Positions 26,691 to 41,200 of a stretch of 60,000 bases of DNA are shown here, piece by piece. The position numbers and the translations under genes were made by a program. The notes beneath the pieces were generated by a model, which saw nothing but the letters and a program-made list of their open reading frames with translations, did no database searches and was not told where the DNA came from. The stretch lies in assembly GCA_034096865.1 (NCBI GenBank), contig JAWQFJ010009956.1, forward strand, positions 1 to 60,000. Reading direction: 5' to 3'. Source of the stretch: Theodoxus fluviatilis (lineage: Eukaryota; Mollusca; Gastropoda; Cycloneritida; Neritidae). How positions within the stretch are numbered: the first letter of the stretch is position 1; the number at the start of each line of letters is the position of its first letter.

Positions 26691-29600
26691 GCACAGATGC
26701 AAGCTTTTTATTCAAGTGGCCTCTCGATCCACAGAGCCCATGACAACAAATGCATCAGATGGCATCCAGGTGACAAACCACTTGAGGCTCTGTACTTCTC
26801 GTCTCTGGTGGGGTCATATATCACGCTCTCGCTCTCATCCTTGCCTTCCCCCTTGCATGCACTGATATGCTATTCTCATACAAGTAGCTCGTGTGGCCAA
26901 GCCGAGGCCAAACTGACTGCTGGCAGACAGGTTCCTCCTCATTTTCCTCTCTGCTGAGATGTGCACTGGCTGGTCCAAAGCACACATGCCAAAATGTCAG
27001 TTGGTAACCAAATCGGTAGAAGATTTGTCCATCCACACAATTCGACACTGTAGTCACTGCTTCCTACACATCACTCGTCAGCATGGTCAAGTGGAGGTCA
27101 TAAAACGAACACAAGGAGACAGCCCAAAACAAGATCATATTTGCTTTGGGTTAGTCCAGACTAGCACTCAACAGACCCATACAATTTCAGACTGCACAGC
27201 AGTCGGATGGTTAATTCTGCAGCTTTCGCCCCAACTTTCATTGTTGTGGAACAACCGGTGATGCAAGGCGTCCCACACCTGACAGGCAAGTAACAAAGAC
27301 AACTGGCTGTCTCTGACGCAATTCCAGGCCAGTGCAGGGTGAACACTTCTGTGTTGGCATAAAATAAATATCCAGTAGTTCTGCAAGCCTGACGACATAT
27401 CCTTAATCACCATGCAACAGTTGAAGACAAGCAGATGGCAACAACTGTCCAGCAGTTGAAATAAAACCAACGAGTACCTCCGACCTTAAAAATCACTTGG
27501 GTACTTGGCAAAATGAGAATGGTAATGTTTCCTTTTTAAAATTTCACACTTTTGTAAAATATTTACATCATATAAGGAATGCACCTGGGGGTGGGAAGTG
27601 TGAGTGTGTCATTGTAAATGTGCGTGTGTGTGTGTGTGTAAAGGTGTGTGTCTTTGCATGAGTGGAATACAGAAATACAGGACTGTGATCTCCAAGAAGG
27701 GCATTACCAACAAGAATTCTCAGCTGCAGAAGATGGGACTAGCAACAACTCTTAACAACAGAGCATCTGGTTCTTGAGGCACGTGCTCAACCGAGATACG
27801 ATTCAAGATTCCTTCTCTAATACACAAGTGCCAACAAAGATCTTCCCTCCTGCGTCATAATGCCATTCTGGCTGAATAAATACAGCTCTATGTACAATAA
27901 ATTCCAAAGGATGCCTATACCTCTGACATTATCTGGCAACTTTGTTCATGAACACAATGCCTGGAGAGGGATTGATACCATGAAGATGGAACTTCCAATC
28001 AGGTTTATCAAGGAAGGATTTCCTCTGCAGGAGAGCCATTTTGAAAAACTCCTCTCTTACAAGAAATGGCATTTCTCTCTATATGCATCTTTCTGACCCA
28101 TATTTCCAATCTGATGAAAGACATCTGGCTCATGACAAAGATTTGAAATGTCCCTTGTCAAAGTTTGGAGTAAAGCAAATAACATTTCTCTGACCAGCTA
28201 GTATACATACAAAGGACAACTGTATCAGACACAGCATTTTCAGAAAAAGTGATGAAACACAGATGTTTCCTCTCAGTCCTCCAGTGCATTGGTAGCACTC
28301 AAATATAACTGTCCCTCAGTTTAAAGAAAAAGGACAGGGTGTGTGTACATAGTGGGGCCTGCATGTCAACATAAATTCCATAAGTAGTACTATCAGATGA
28401 AACACCACCCCACACTTCAAATGGAGGAAACTGACATGTTTCTTCCAATGACCTACAGCAGTTTCCTCAACCGAGTCTATACAATCTGCATGTCAAGATG
28501 CAGGATGGAGTATCGTGGCAATGATTGCATCTTCAATCAACTGTTCACACAAGCTGCAGGTACATATGCTCATCCATTCATCTGCAAGCAAAGGCTATGA
28601 TCAGCATCCCGACCCATTCCCTCCACAAGACAAATACAACCAATCACATTGTACATTGATGATACTTCTCAGAATCTACCATGTGCAAGCAAATGCTATG
28701 ATCTTTACGGAGTGTAGCAACAGCCAGCCTCCATACTGCACATCGCTGTCAGCAATATAGGCAGACACGTCAGCACCTCAGTGGCTAGGTGCAGGATCTC
28801 CTGCCTCAATGGTTAATTATGTTGCACAAAGACGATCTTGTACTTCCAAGCAGTGCAGGATGCACATTTCTGGGAATACTCAAAGCTTGTCATATTCCAC
28901 ACTTCTATGCTCCTTTACAAATGCAACACCAGCACTGAAAAAAAAACATACACACAGGCATATATAGATATATGTGCACATTAAAATAAAATAAAAAGAA
29001 GAAGCACAGTAACAATGAACTTCATTGTGCTTTGCAATACCACACCATGAAGGACAAGTAAGTATTCAAACTGTGAAGCATCTAAATTGTACACTTAACA
29101 AAAATATTTTTAAAATGTGGCAGAATGCCAAGAGCACTAGACAAACTGTATGTACATCCCAACACTGGGAAGGAGAAAACCTCCATCAAAATTACTCATT
29201 AGAGCTGAAGATGTGCCATCAGAGAATCCTTTAGTCAGTTAACCTACACCAATATAGTCTCAAAGTGACAGTTACTCACAAAAATCACCAACTCCTCTGC
29301 AACTATTTACAACCAGATCTCAGCTAAGATCTGATCTATCCCAAAGGAAAAACCAGCACACATGAGAAGTGCATCAATATAGCAACAAATGCAATTAAAG
29401 AAAGTGGCAACATGCATCAAAAGGTCTAAGGACTCCACTTGAATGTGGACAATGACTATTACCAAATAGGTTTTACATGGAACGGTGGCACGGTAGTTCC
29501 AACAGGTTTGAGGTTGCAGGATTTCTCCTTGCCTGAAAAACCCATTCATCAGGTAGTCATCCAATGATGATAATACCCAAGGTAAAACAACTTCTTACTT

Positions 29601-32600
29601 TGAAACATTTCAAAACGGAGACAGCACACCTAAGCAAGCTTAACAGTACAATTTGTTCACGACTGCAACCAGATGGTTTCACACTAATAAAATAAGCAAT
29701 ACTTGGGACAACTTCATTTTACACCGTCAGCTGCTAAAGGTCCATGTAGCAGTGATGCAATAGAGGATGTCTGTTGGATCCTAGTCACATTCTAAGTGGT
29801 CAACTTCAAGGACACAATTCTAAGCAGCTCTATAGACAATGTAAAAGTTAACTCCCACGTCAGATATACAGGACAACGCATAACAATTATGTACAAACCA
29901 AAGAAACTATTGCAAGATCAACAGTTCAAAAGACACTAGGAGTGACACAAGAAAAGTTAATTTGCACAAGACTCAACACTACAACATCAACAGCAAGTTT
30001 ACCTTACTCAGATATGACAAGAGGAAACCTTGACCGAGAAAAAACAAGTCACTTGTCACAGAGGGGAGGGGAAAAAAAAGCAGTCACCCCTATGTACCTA
30101 CACATTGTAATTCAAGAATAGACATTTAGATAAATCAGACGTCCTACCATCAAAGGAAGGCAGGGATGTCCCAAGCCTGTCTTAAGTTTGGACAGGTCTA
30201 TCACCAAGAGTTTTGATTCCACCCTGGGGAGCCCCATACAGAGTGGAGGAAGATGGAAAAGAATTGCCAGGATGAGACTAGGCTACTGGGGTTCCCAAAG
30301 CGCCCCAAGCCCCAGCTCTCATGCACTGTACCCGTGGTGGCCTCCCCACTCAAGCTGCTCAACTGTTCAGGCACCCGTGTGTTCGCTGCATCACTTGAAA
30401 GACTTCCTGGTATGGCTCACTGCTTGCATATGGTGGGGCACGGCCTGATTGCACCATATTTGTCTCTGGTCAAGCACTTGCAATGGTGCACACTTTTTCA
30501 AGCACATGAAGCTTGGTGAATGTAGAACGATGTGAAAAGATCTTAAAAACACTGTGACTCCAGGGATGATCAATTTGCAAGGAGTCCCTACAAGATGTTC
30601 TGAAGAGATGGCTAGGCATGATCATAATTTACATGTTGCCAGAACACATATAAGTGCAATACCACTCCATTACACAGTAACACACACTCAAGACTGTTAC
30701 ACGAACAGTCTGCACTGAATACATCTTTAGGTGAAAATAAAAGTCTAAAAATTCTGTGGACACGCATGTCAAAACCATTCCTGAATGCATCAACTCTGCA
30801 TCATGAACTAATTTCAGCTAAAAAGTTCCTTTGTCATCTCGTCAATGACTAATAAGTTAACCCCAACTTACTTCTCTACGCTGATCTGACCCAGAACTTC
30901 CATCCCAGGTGAATAAGTGGTGTTGGGCATTTGGTTGAAGAATCAGTCAAACTGACATCCTGCAGTGCATGGCTCTCAGCTGAGCCCTTGAAGCCCACCG
31001 GTCTCTCATGAAAATATCTTGGTTATTACCTCATGCGCTTGAGCCAAGCACTTGCTTTGGCACATTCAACAACAATTTGTTTGAATTAGAGTAACAAAAT
31101 AAAAAGTTTGCATTATAACACTTTGAGAAGTAGAGCATTGCCAAATGTGATGGTAAGGCATTTATCAATATGACCTTCTTTCACAGTATATCACAGTCAT
31201 CTCTCAAGATGTCTCTCCACTCACCAAACAATAATCATTTTCTACACAAAATTTCCCATCAAAATGAACCAAGTAAAGAAATGATCTGCATACTCCAGTG
31301 ACTGCCAGTTGATAATGAATTCAACACATATCACCCGTATAGTCCCGAAGTCATCCGATGTTTCTCACTGCATTGCAGCCAACTAGGAACTCACATGCAC
31401 TGGCAAGTCTTCCAATTTCAGAAATAATCGGTGTTGAAATTTCATATCAACAGCGCAACAGAGAGTACTGTTGCAGACATATCACAGGCGACATTGAGGC
31501 TGGATTTGGTGGATGCATGCTCTCATGTAAGAGAGCCATGTCAAGAGAGTCCAAAAAAATTATCTGAATCAGTAAATGTGACTGAGAAAAACTTCCATCA
31601 AGATCTTATACATGGAAATATATGCAGGCCAAAAGATATGGCAACAATTTTCAAACCTGCCCTGGCTTTGATCTAGTATGACTAGTTGTAAACAGTTGTT
31701 TATCTCGACACATTGGCATTCTGGATACAACGAAGATATAGTTTGAATCAGGAAACAGTTGGCCGTCTTGTTACCAGTTGACCACACTCCTTCTATTTAT
31801 GATAAACTTGAAAAATTAGTAGTCAATTCAAGATGCTTATCTCAAACTCTTGTTATCACAAGGGGAAATTTCTGCTCTGATGATTCACAAAATTTACTGT
31901 GCTTCAACTAAACACATCTGTGCACAGTACAGCATTCTTTCCATTATATAGCAACATCAGAGCATAAAACGAATAGGCCAGTGGCCATTAAATCAAAACA
32001 AAGCTGAGAAGCTTTATTTTTCATTTCGTGCACAGATTATTTGCATCCATATTTTTGAATTTTCATCATCCCTAGAATGAACTGGACTAATAACATGATC
32101 ATTAAAAAAAATCAAAACAATTTTAAAAAAGAAACAATGGGTTTTTCATTTTCCATTGTTAACAACAGCACAAACCGACTTAAGCAGGTATCTAGATAAA
32201 TTTGTAAAATCCACATCAATTTAGTATACATAATTGTATCTCCTGTCACTAAATGCACTTCTGATCACCAGTACTTTGCATCACCAAATCATGGGGTGCC
32301 ATGCAATGATATGAATTGTCTTGCTCCATGAACTTTAATACTGTTCTTCCAACATTTTAACATGGTGTGGCATGATGACACCTTCACATCAAGACAGTAC
32401 ACCGGCATCACATAAAGCACTTGCACTTCTAGCCAAGCCACAGTAGTCTGAACAAGATTTGGGGCTCCAGAGTCAAACTAACCAATTATTTTACAAAACT
32501 GTCTTCAATTTTTAAGTCATCATACAGCAAGCATGTACATTTAAAGTGTTGTAGTGCTCATAAAAGTAGATCAACACATAAAAGGGCAATGAAAACAAAG

Positions 32601-35122
32601 AATGCATTTACAACAATAATGAAAGAGCAGAGAAAACATACATCATAAAATCAATTTTCACAAAAAAACACCATCTCCCACTTTCTCTCTCTCAGCCAAT
32701 ATATGGTAACACCTGTAGATCTGACCCTCACCCTTGACATGGAAATGTCGCCTCAGGAAATATAGCAACTTTCCACTTTGAAGCAGAACATGAACAAATA
32801 ACAAATGCATTTGAATGGTGACGGCTTCTCTTGGTACCATGACACCACCACTACAACCAGTGGAGCATAATAACAAAGTCTTTGTCAACAGTAGCATGAA
32901 CGTTCAAACACTTCAGTCTCATCATTCCCAATCCACACAACTTGAGCAAGTTCCTTCCTTGAATATCTTGTAAATCCGATGGAGGTTTAATGATGTCTTG
33001 GACTTGAATAGAATGTGGTGCTATTGCATTCTTGTCTTTTCTCTTTCTTTCTCTTCAAAGTGCAACAAATGAAGAATGTACTGAGGTATGTTCAATCACT
33101 TGCTGGGAAAACAATATATCATGAAGGAGAAAGTTTCTTATTTTATATGTGGTTCAAGTTTCACTGTAATTCAACAAAGCAACACTGAAAAATGCAATCT
33201 GGTGAAATCTGCACAAAATTGTCCATATTAAAAGGATGTCATTTCCTAAAATTTACCAATGTTGGCATATCACATATTCGCTTGTCCACTTTTTCTCAGT
33301 ATATCGCATGTTATACAAAAATGCATTTCAATCTCAAACAAGAGTCCAGCACTAATGGAATCATATGCTGCACTACATATACGTTATGCTTCAACAGTTC
33401 AGTTCTTGATGCATCAACAGTCTTCCCAAGGATGTAGGATTCCGCATCTAGTGTCTTTTAATTATAAAAAAAAGAAAGAATAAAAAGAGGCACAGATGGA
33501 CTGCACTTGCCTCAGGCTATACAGGCATTTCTCACAGCAATGCACAAGTCGATTCACCTCCTCGTCTTGATGGCACCATGTCCAAAGCAGTAGTTTGTTT
33601 TTTCTGTTGGGTTTCCATAGGCTGCTCCAGTATCACAAGAGTGGGTGCTCCAGTAACATTCTGTACCCTGGAACTTGGGTGTTCGTCCTCACATCACATA
33701 GAGTCCAGTTACATACAGACAACAGCTTTGTCATGATGGAGTGGCTTTGGTGACAGACCACATGACGCTCGCATGTTTCTCAGGTTCACACTTCAGTTCC
33801 AGTGGAATGGTCTTCAAGATACCCAGTCCTCATTCAGAGAGGATTCAGTTCATGTTGATTGCACAAGCAATATAGAATATTTGGCCAAGTTCTTAAAAAA
33901 CATATGAATTTGGTCCTACCTGGTCTCTGCTCTTCAAAGTTCCATAAATGAACAGTGGAATTCAACGTATCACAACTTTTCCTTCTTTGCAAATGTATAT
34001 TGTGTGCAAAGCACAGTCAGTGTTAAAACAGCAAACACAACAATTTCTTATTTATCAAATGATAGCATTTTCAAGTTATAAACCACAATGCTTCTATGAA
34101 AATGGCAAGGGCTTTTTTTTGGCTGAGAGAGAGACAAGTGATGAAACCATTCCTGAGATTCATGTTCTGAACATTTTCACTGCCCACACTTCAAGACTAA
34201 AATCAAAGACTTTCTATAAGAGTAAAAAGAAGTTCACAAACAAAACATTAGAAAATCAACTAGTACATAGAATGAAAGGTGATCTATCACTTGCATCATA
34301 ATTACACAATATTAAAAAATCCCACGATCCATCACATATATCTTTTTTCTATTGGATATCAAGTAATGTTTTCTAAAAACAGAAAAAACACAATGAATGT
34401 AGGCATACAGCTTCATCTATCAAAGAAAATTTACACAGATTAGTAATATACAAAAAAGTAACAAGGATGTCATTTCCATATAAATTGGAAATCATTGAAG
34501 ATAGAACAAATTTAAGTTTTATAGAAATATGAAGAATGTCTCATCAGGAGATAAGTTTGGTTCTGCCCAAAGCAAGATGTCAACATGACAAAAAGTAAAG
34601 TCTAAGCCCGTGTGCATATGTTGTGTTCCCTCACCGGGTGGCTTCAATAGGGCTGCAAAAAATTTAAATTTTCATTGATAGATCAAGAAACATGACTGCT
34701 TCAGGCCAGAGTGAGATGATTAATGCTCAAGATATTTGGCCTTGACAACAAAAGCTTGGTCTCACTTGCCATGTCCAGTGCAGGCATAAGTCAACTCTTG
34801 GACAAAACTGGCACAGCGCTTGACTGGTGATGGTGGTGACTTCATGCTTGTTAGTAAACTCAAATTTCTGCTTAAATCAAGTTCTGTCGACTGCGTCATA
34901 ATCAATCTCTCACAAGAAACGAAATAAGTTCAAAACCTGCTCAACACCAAATCATGGAATGAGATGAAGCCATTTCTTCATTGAAGTCTGCTCCACTTGT
35001 TCAAAGCCCGAATCAGGCCTTGGTCCTGCTCTGCAACATAGGAGATTGTGGAGGGTAAAGAAAGATGTAGGGGGAGAGGGTTGCTGGGGAAAGGTGGGGC
35101 CGCAAAGGCAGCCAGGATCCAA
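26690..35122 (-). other. Probable very long FBXO33 3' UTR (about 8.4 kb)
   Basis: No coding exon is recognised. On the minus strand this stretch follows the FBXO33 stop and ends at a good polyadenylation context: AATAAA at 26712-26707, then a GT-rich stretch (26690 down to 26630). It is almost free of the microsatellites and repeats that fill the rest of the window, which suggests purifying constraint or transcript status. Two Pumilio-type TGTAAATA motifs lie on the minus strand at 27567-27560 and 29311-29304. Other AATAAA sites (for example near 32013) could give shorter forms. An undetected lncRNA is the alternative. Confidence 0.5.
26707..26712 (-). terminator. Candidate distal polyadenylation signal (AATAAA)
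   Basis: AATAAA on the minus strand is followed within 30-60 bases by a GT-rich downstream element. This is the best-formed signal on this strand downstream of FBXO33. Confidence 0.5.
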
Positions 35123-35257
35123 CTAGCCTTTCCAGGACAGGTCAGCACGGACAATGTCCATGTAGGCCCGCTCTGCATCAGCCATGTCATCATGCACTGC
35201 CTCAGGTAGTTCATTGTCCATTAGAGGCATCCACGTTCGACCAAGACTGTCTGCAAC
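35123..35257 (-). CDS. FBXO33: FBXO33 exon 5 with stop
   Basis: The acceptor TTTATCAG precedes 35257. It encodes VADSLGRTWMPLMDNELPEA and then an acidic tail ending LSWKG, with TAG at 35125-35123. Confidence 0.9.
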   Translation of the reverse strand, partial: VADSLGRTWMPLMDNELPEAVHDDMADAERAYMDIVRADLSWKG

Positions 35258-38200
35258 CTGATAAAGAAACAAGGGGGATGAGGAAGACAATGCATGCATG
35301 TCCACAAATGCATGTGCATGATAGTGAATGCATGTATTAGCAAACCTGCTAATTAACTTCTTAATTTTTAAAACGCATTCTAGAGATAGGCATGTTACAG
35401 GTACAGCCTTGTGAAATGTATAAAAGAACAAGAAGGGCAAAGCCCATACCACTCACATGCTTGACCTTGACCTTTACATGACCTTGACCTTCAGGTGACC
35501 CTCCAGGTCAGGGTCAAACAACTAAACCTAGCAATGACATACACTAAGAAATGCTTTACACATTTTTCCTACCAAAATACATGTGGCCTTGACCCAAGGT
35601 CAAGGTCATCCAAGGTCATGCAACACAAAGCTGTTCATTCAAGACATAGGAAGCACAATGGTGCTTATTGGCACTTTCTACCATGAGATATGGTCACTTT
35701 TAGTGGGTAACTACCCCATTTTGGTCACATTTCATAAGGGTCAAAGTGACCTTGACCTTGATGACATGTGACCAAATGTATCTCATGATGAAAGTATAAC
35801 ATGTGCCCCACATAATTATTAAGTTTGAAACAGTTATCTTCCATAGTTCAGGGTCAAGGTCACTTCAAAATATGCATACAATCCAACTTTGAAGAGCTCC
35901 TGTGACCTTGACCTTGAAGCAAGGTCAACCAAACTGGTATCAAAAGATAGGGATTACTTTGCCCTATACACCATATATAGGTGAGGTATCCAATCTCAAA
36001 AACTTCAGAGAAAATTGAGAAAATGTGAAAAATGGCTGTTTTTTAGACAACATTTATGGTCCCTGCGACCTTGACCTTGAAGCAAGGTCAAGTCACTATG
36101 TATGTTTTTTGACGCCTTGTCATCATACACCATCATGCCAAATTGGGTGTTGATAGACTTAATAGTCTCCGAGAAAAATCCAACGTTAAAGTTTTAAACG
36201 GACGCCCGGACGGACGAAACGGGTGAGTACATAGACTCACTTTTGCTTCGCATGTGAGTAAAAAATGTATGGAATGGAAAAGTGATCCACGAGCAAGCAG
36301 AAGTGGACATTCTTCACTCTTCTAAGCCTTTCCTTCATGCATACTTATTAACAATTATCAAAACATTCAAAGATTAGAAACAAGAAGGGCAAAGCCCATA
36401 TGACTCACATGCTTGACCTTGACCTTTATATGACCTTGACCTTCAGGTGACCTTCAAGGTCAAGGTCAAACAACTAAACCTACCAATGACATCATACACA
36501 AAGAAATGCTTTACACATTTTTCCTACCAAAATACTTTTGACCTTGACCCAAGGTCAAGGTCATCCAAGGTCATGCAACACAAAGCTGTTAATTCAAGAC
36601 ATAGGAAGCACAATGGTGCTTATTGGCACTTTCTACCATGAGATATAGCCACTTTTAGTGGTTCACTACCCCATTTTGGTCACATTTCATAAGGGTCAAA
36701 GTGACCTTGACCTTGATGATATGTGACCAAATGTGTCTCATGATGAAAGTATAACATGTGCCCCACATAATTATTAAGTTTGAAACAGTTATCTTCCATA
36801 GTTCAGGGTCAAGGTCACTTCAAAATATGTATACAATCCAACTTTGAAGAGCTCCTGTGACCTTGACCTTGAAGCAAGGTCAACCAAACGGGTATCAAAA
36901 GATAGGGCTTGCTTTGACCTATATATCACTTGTAGCTGAGGTCGCCATTCTCAATAACGTGGAAGAAAATTGGGAAAATGTGAAAAATGACTGTTTTTGA
37001 GACCACATTTATGGCTCCTGTGACCTTGACCTTGAAGCAAGGTCAAGTCACTATGTATATTTTTTGAGGCCTTGCCATCATACACCATCATGCCACATTT
37101 GGTGTTGATAGACTTAATAGTCTCCGAGAAAAATCCAACGTTTAAGTTTTTTACGGACGGACGGACGGACGCCCGCCCGGACGGACGGACGGACGGACGG
37201 ACGGACGACACGGCTCAGTACATAGACTCACTTTTGCTTCGCATGTGAGTCAAAAAGGAAAGATAGGGGAAACACTTGAAATCCATCACAACCATTCACA
37301 GGGTGCTTCCTGAGTCCTGATAGCCCTAAAATGTGTATCTACTGAACCAGATGAATAAAATAAAAATATGGCTAAAGCATTCATTGATTTCAATCCTCAA
37401 GAATTGAAAAGCACTTGACAGCACTAGAAAGACACAGACAAGAACATCTCAGGATCAAAATGTCTTCTTGTAATGTAGAAGCAGGACTGACCTTCTGGAA
37501 AAAGTCTTCGTGCACACAACCCTGGTTGACCCAGATGTCCTCCCCGTCCTCCTGCAAGCTGCTGACACAGCTCATTGGCACTGCAAACACTTTCAGCTGT
37601 GGTCCCCGAAGTCGAGCCATTGCCACCACATTCTCTTCAGCTACTTCATACCCTGCAATCACAAAAGCATTATTCCAACAGTTGCTTTCAAACGAACTGT
37701 CAATGTGTATGCAATCTGAGAAAAGCACTCGGCATTACTGATTATACTTTTACTTTCTGTAAACCTCCGACTACAAGGTGAACTTTGAAAAAAGAAATAT
37801 CCCCAATATTTGAAGAAAATACAACAACAATCTTCAGTAATAGACAAGGTCTGTCTCATGAACTAGAAACATCAGGAAACATTTGCCAAAAAGGGTGAAC
37901 TGTTCTTGTTGCAATTGGTGACCTGCATGACACACTGACCGATGAGGGAGAAGTGCTCCAAGAGGTGACAGCGCCAGGCCATCATGACAAAGATGTCCTC
38001 CTCTGATTGGCTGAAGTAGATGTTGGGCTGGTTGTTTGTGAAGCCGTCGATGATGTGGATGGTCTTCAGGTGGTTCCAAATGTGTGTGGAAATGTAGCCC
38101 ATGGCAGCACCATTCACGCGCATGCAGAAGAACTGCCGAAAATGCTCCAAAGGCATGTGTGGCTGCAGGATGTTGAGCAAGTCGTCTACACCATCTGGAG

Positions 38201-41200
38201 AGTGGATCAGGTTGAGCGTGACCTTAAGCTTGGGGCAAACAGCCACCAAGCGGCGCCAGCTGCTGTCTCGGACGATCTCATGGTCTGGCTCAATGCCATG
38301 GACATGAAGTACCAGCCTCTCCAGCTGGGCCATCCTGGGGAAAGTGGAGTGGCTTGTGTTACACTGCTTCCTGCACTTCATCCCGGGCGGGTAAATAATA
38401 AGCTTCTTCTATCATTTGCAGGGTACTCATTCAATAGACTGCATACTGGTCAGCATTCTCAACAAGAAGGGCAAAGCCCATACGACTCACATGCTTGACC
38501 TTGACCTTTATATGACCTTGACCTTCAGGTGACCTTCAAGGTCAAGGTCAAACAACTAAACCTACCAATGACATCATACACAAAGAAATGCTTTACACAT
38601 TTTTCCTACCAAAATACATGTGACCTTGACCCAAGGTCAAGGTCATCCAAGGTCATGCAACACAAAGCTGTTCATTCAAGACATAGGAAGCACAATGGTG
38701 CTTATTGGCACTTTCTACCATGAGATATAGTCACTTTTAGTGGTTCACTACCCCATTTTGGTCACATTTCATAAGGGTCAAAGTGACCTTGACCTTGATG
38801 ATATGTGACCAAATGTGTCTCATGATGAAAGTATAACATGTGCCCCACATAATTATTAAGTTTGAAACAGTTATCTTTCATAGTTCAGGGTCAAGGTCAC
38901 TTCAAAATATGTATACAATCCAACTTTGAAGAGCTCCTGTGACCTTGACCTTGAAGCAAGGTCAACCAAACTGGTATCAAAAGATAGGACTTGCTTTGAC
39001 CTATATACCACTTGTAGCTAAGGTCGCCATTCTCAATAACGTGGGAGAAAATTGGGAAAATGTGAAAAATGACTGTTTTTGAGACCACATTTATGGCTCC
39101 TGTGACCTTGACCTTGAAGCAAGGTCAAGTCACTATGTATGTTTTTTGAGGCCTTGTCATCATACACCATCATGCCACATTTGGTGTTGATAGACTTAAT
39201 AGTCTCCGAGAAAAATCCAACGTTTAAGTTTTTTACGCCCGGACGGACGGACGGACGGACGGACGACACGGCTCAGTACATAGACTCACTTTTGCTTCGC
39301 ATGTGAGTCAAAAATGAGTGAATGAAATTCATGCATACATATCTGGATAACAATTATGACCTCAGTGAGTGAAGTACCCCAGATTGTGACCATGAATGAG
39401 TAAACAAGGCTAAATTTTAAATATTCACAAAATGAAACATTTCAACCATCGTATTATTTATTCATTCATGCATAAACTAGGAAAAAACAGCATGTTTATA
39501 CAGGAAATCTATAATTTTTTTACAGTAATGTCAAGTTCAGGAAAGCAAATAGGGTGTGTTGACTTTTCTGAGCATTTGCTTTAATTAAAACTATTTTGCC
39601 GACTTGAGCCTTATTTCTCACGCATGGTCACATATGTGCAAATGTAGTTGATAACATAGCAACAGCTACATAGCTGCATAAATTAGACATATGGGTGTAT
39701 AGTTAACATTTATTTTTATTGTTAAAAAAACACACATTTTCACAACTCACATTTGAATATCAGGGCTGAATGCATGAACTTCAGAAAAATGAAATCAAGT
39801 ATGCCTGGTCAAAAGTGTACATGTATTCCCATTCTGAAAAATGATGCTAACAGGAAATGAAAGTGCTAATCATTAAACTTAAAGGCAAGAACAAAAATAT
39901 TGTGGTTATAGAAACCTGACTGACCCTATTTTTTTCTGCCAATCCTAAACTTTTTTCATGAAAAAAAAGCCGGATGGTATGCGACAAACTGCTTGCCATC
40001 CCATTTTCCCTGCCCTATGCGCACATAGGAAATCTACTTACATTGGAATAAACGTTTTCAGCTAAATTTTATGTATGTTTAATCTGGCCTCTACTAAAAC
40101 AACAAGAAGGGCAAAGCCCATACGACTCACATGCTTGACCTTGACACCTTTACATTTCATTGACCTTTACATGACCTTGACCTTCAGGTGACCTTCAAGG
40201 CCAAGGCCAAACAACTAAACCTAGCAATGACAACATACACTAAGAACTGCTTTACACATTTTTCCTACCAAACTACATGTGACCTTGACCCAAGGTCAAG
40301 GTCATCCAAGGTCATGCAACACAAAACTGTTAATTCAAGACATAGGAAGCACAATGGTGCTTATTGGCACTTTCTACCATGAGATATAGTCACTTTTAGT
40401 GGTTCACTACCGCAATTTGGTCACATTTCATAAGGGTCAAAGTGACCTTGACCTTGATGATATGTGACCAAATGTGTCTCATGATGAAAGTATAACATGT
40501 GTACTACAATGTTATAAAGTTTGGAAGAGTTATCTTTCATAGTTCAGGGTCAAGGTCACTTCAAAATATGTATACAATCCAACTTTAAAGAGCTCCTGTT
40601 ATCTTGACCTTGAAGCAAGGTCAAGTCACTATGTATGTGTTTTGACGCCTTGTCATCCTACACCATCATGCCAAATTGGGTGTTGATAGACTTAATAGTC
40701 TCCGAGAAAAATCCAACGTTAAAGTTTTTTTATGGATTACAGGACACCGGGACCCCCGGACGCACGTGTGACCTAGTATGAAAGTATAACATGTGTACTA
40801 CAATTATGAAATTTGGAAGAGTTGTCTTCCATAGTTCAGGGTCAAGGTCTCTTCAAAATATGTATACAATCCAACTTTAAAGAGCTCCTGTGACCTTGAC
40901 CTTGAAGCAAGGTCAATCAAACTGGTATCAAAAGATAGGGATTACTTTGCCCTATATACCATATATAGGTCAGGTATCCAATCTCAAAAACTTCAGAAAA
41001 TATTGGGAAAATGTGAAAAATGGCTGTTTTTTATACAACATTTACGGCCCCTGCGACCTTGACCTTGAAGCAAGGTCAAGTCACTATGTATGTTTTTTTT
41101 TACGCCTTATCATCATACACCATCATGCCAAATTGGGTGTTGATAGACTTAATAGTCTCCGAGAAAAATCCTACGTTAACGTTTGTTACGGACGCCCGGA

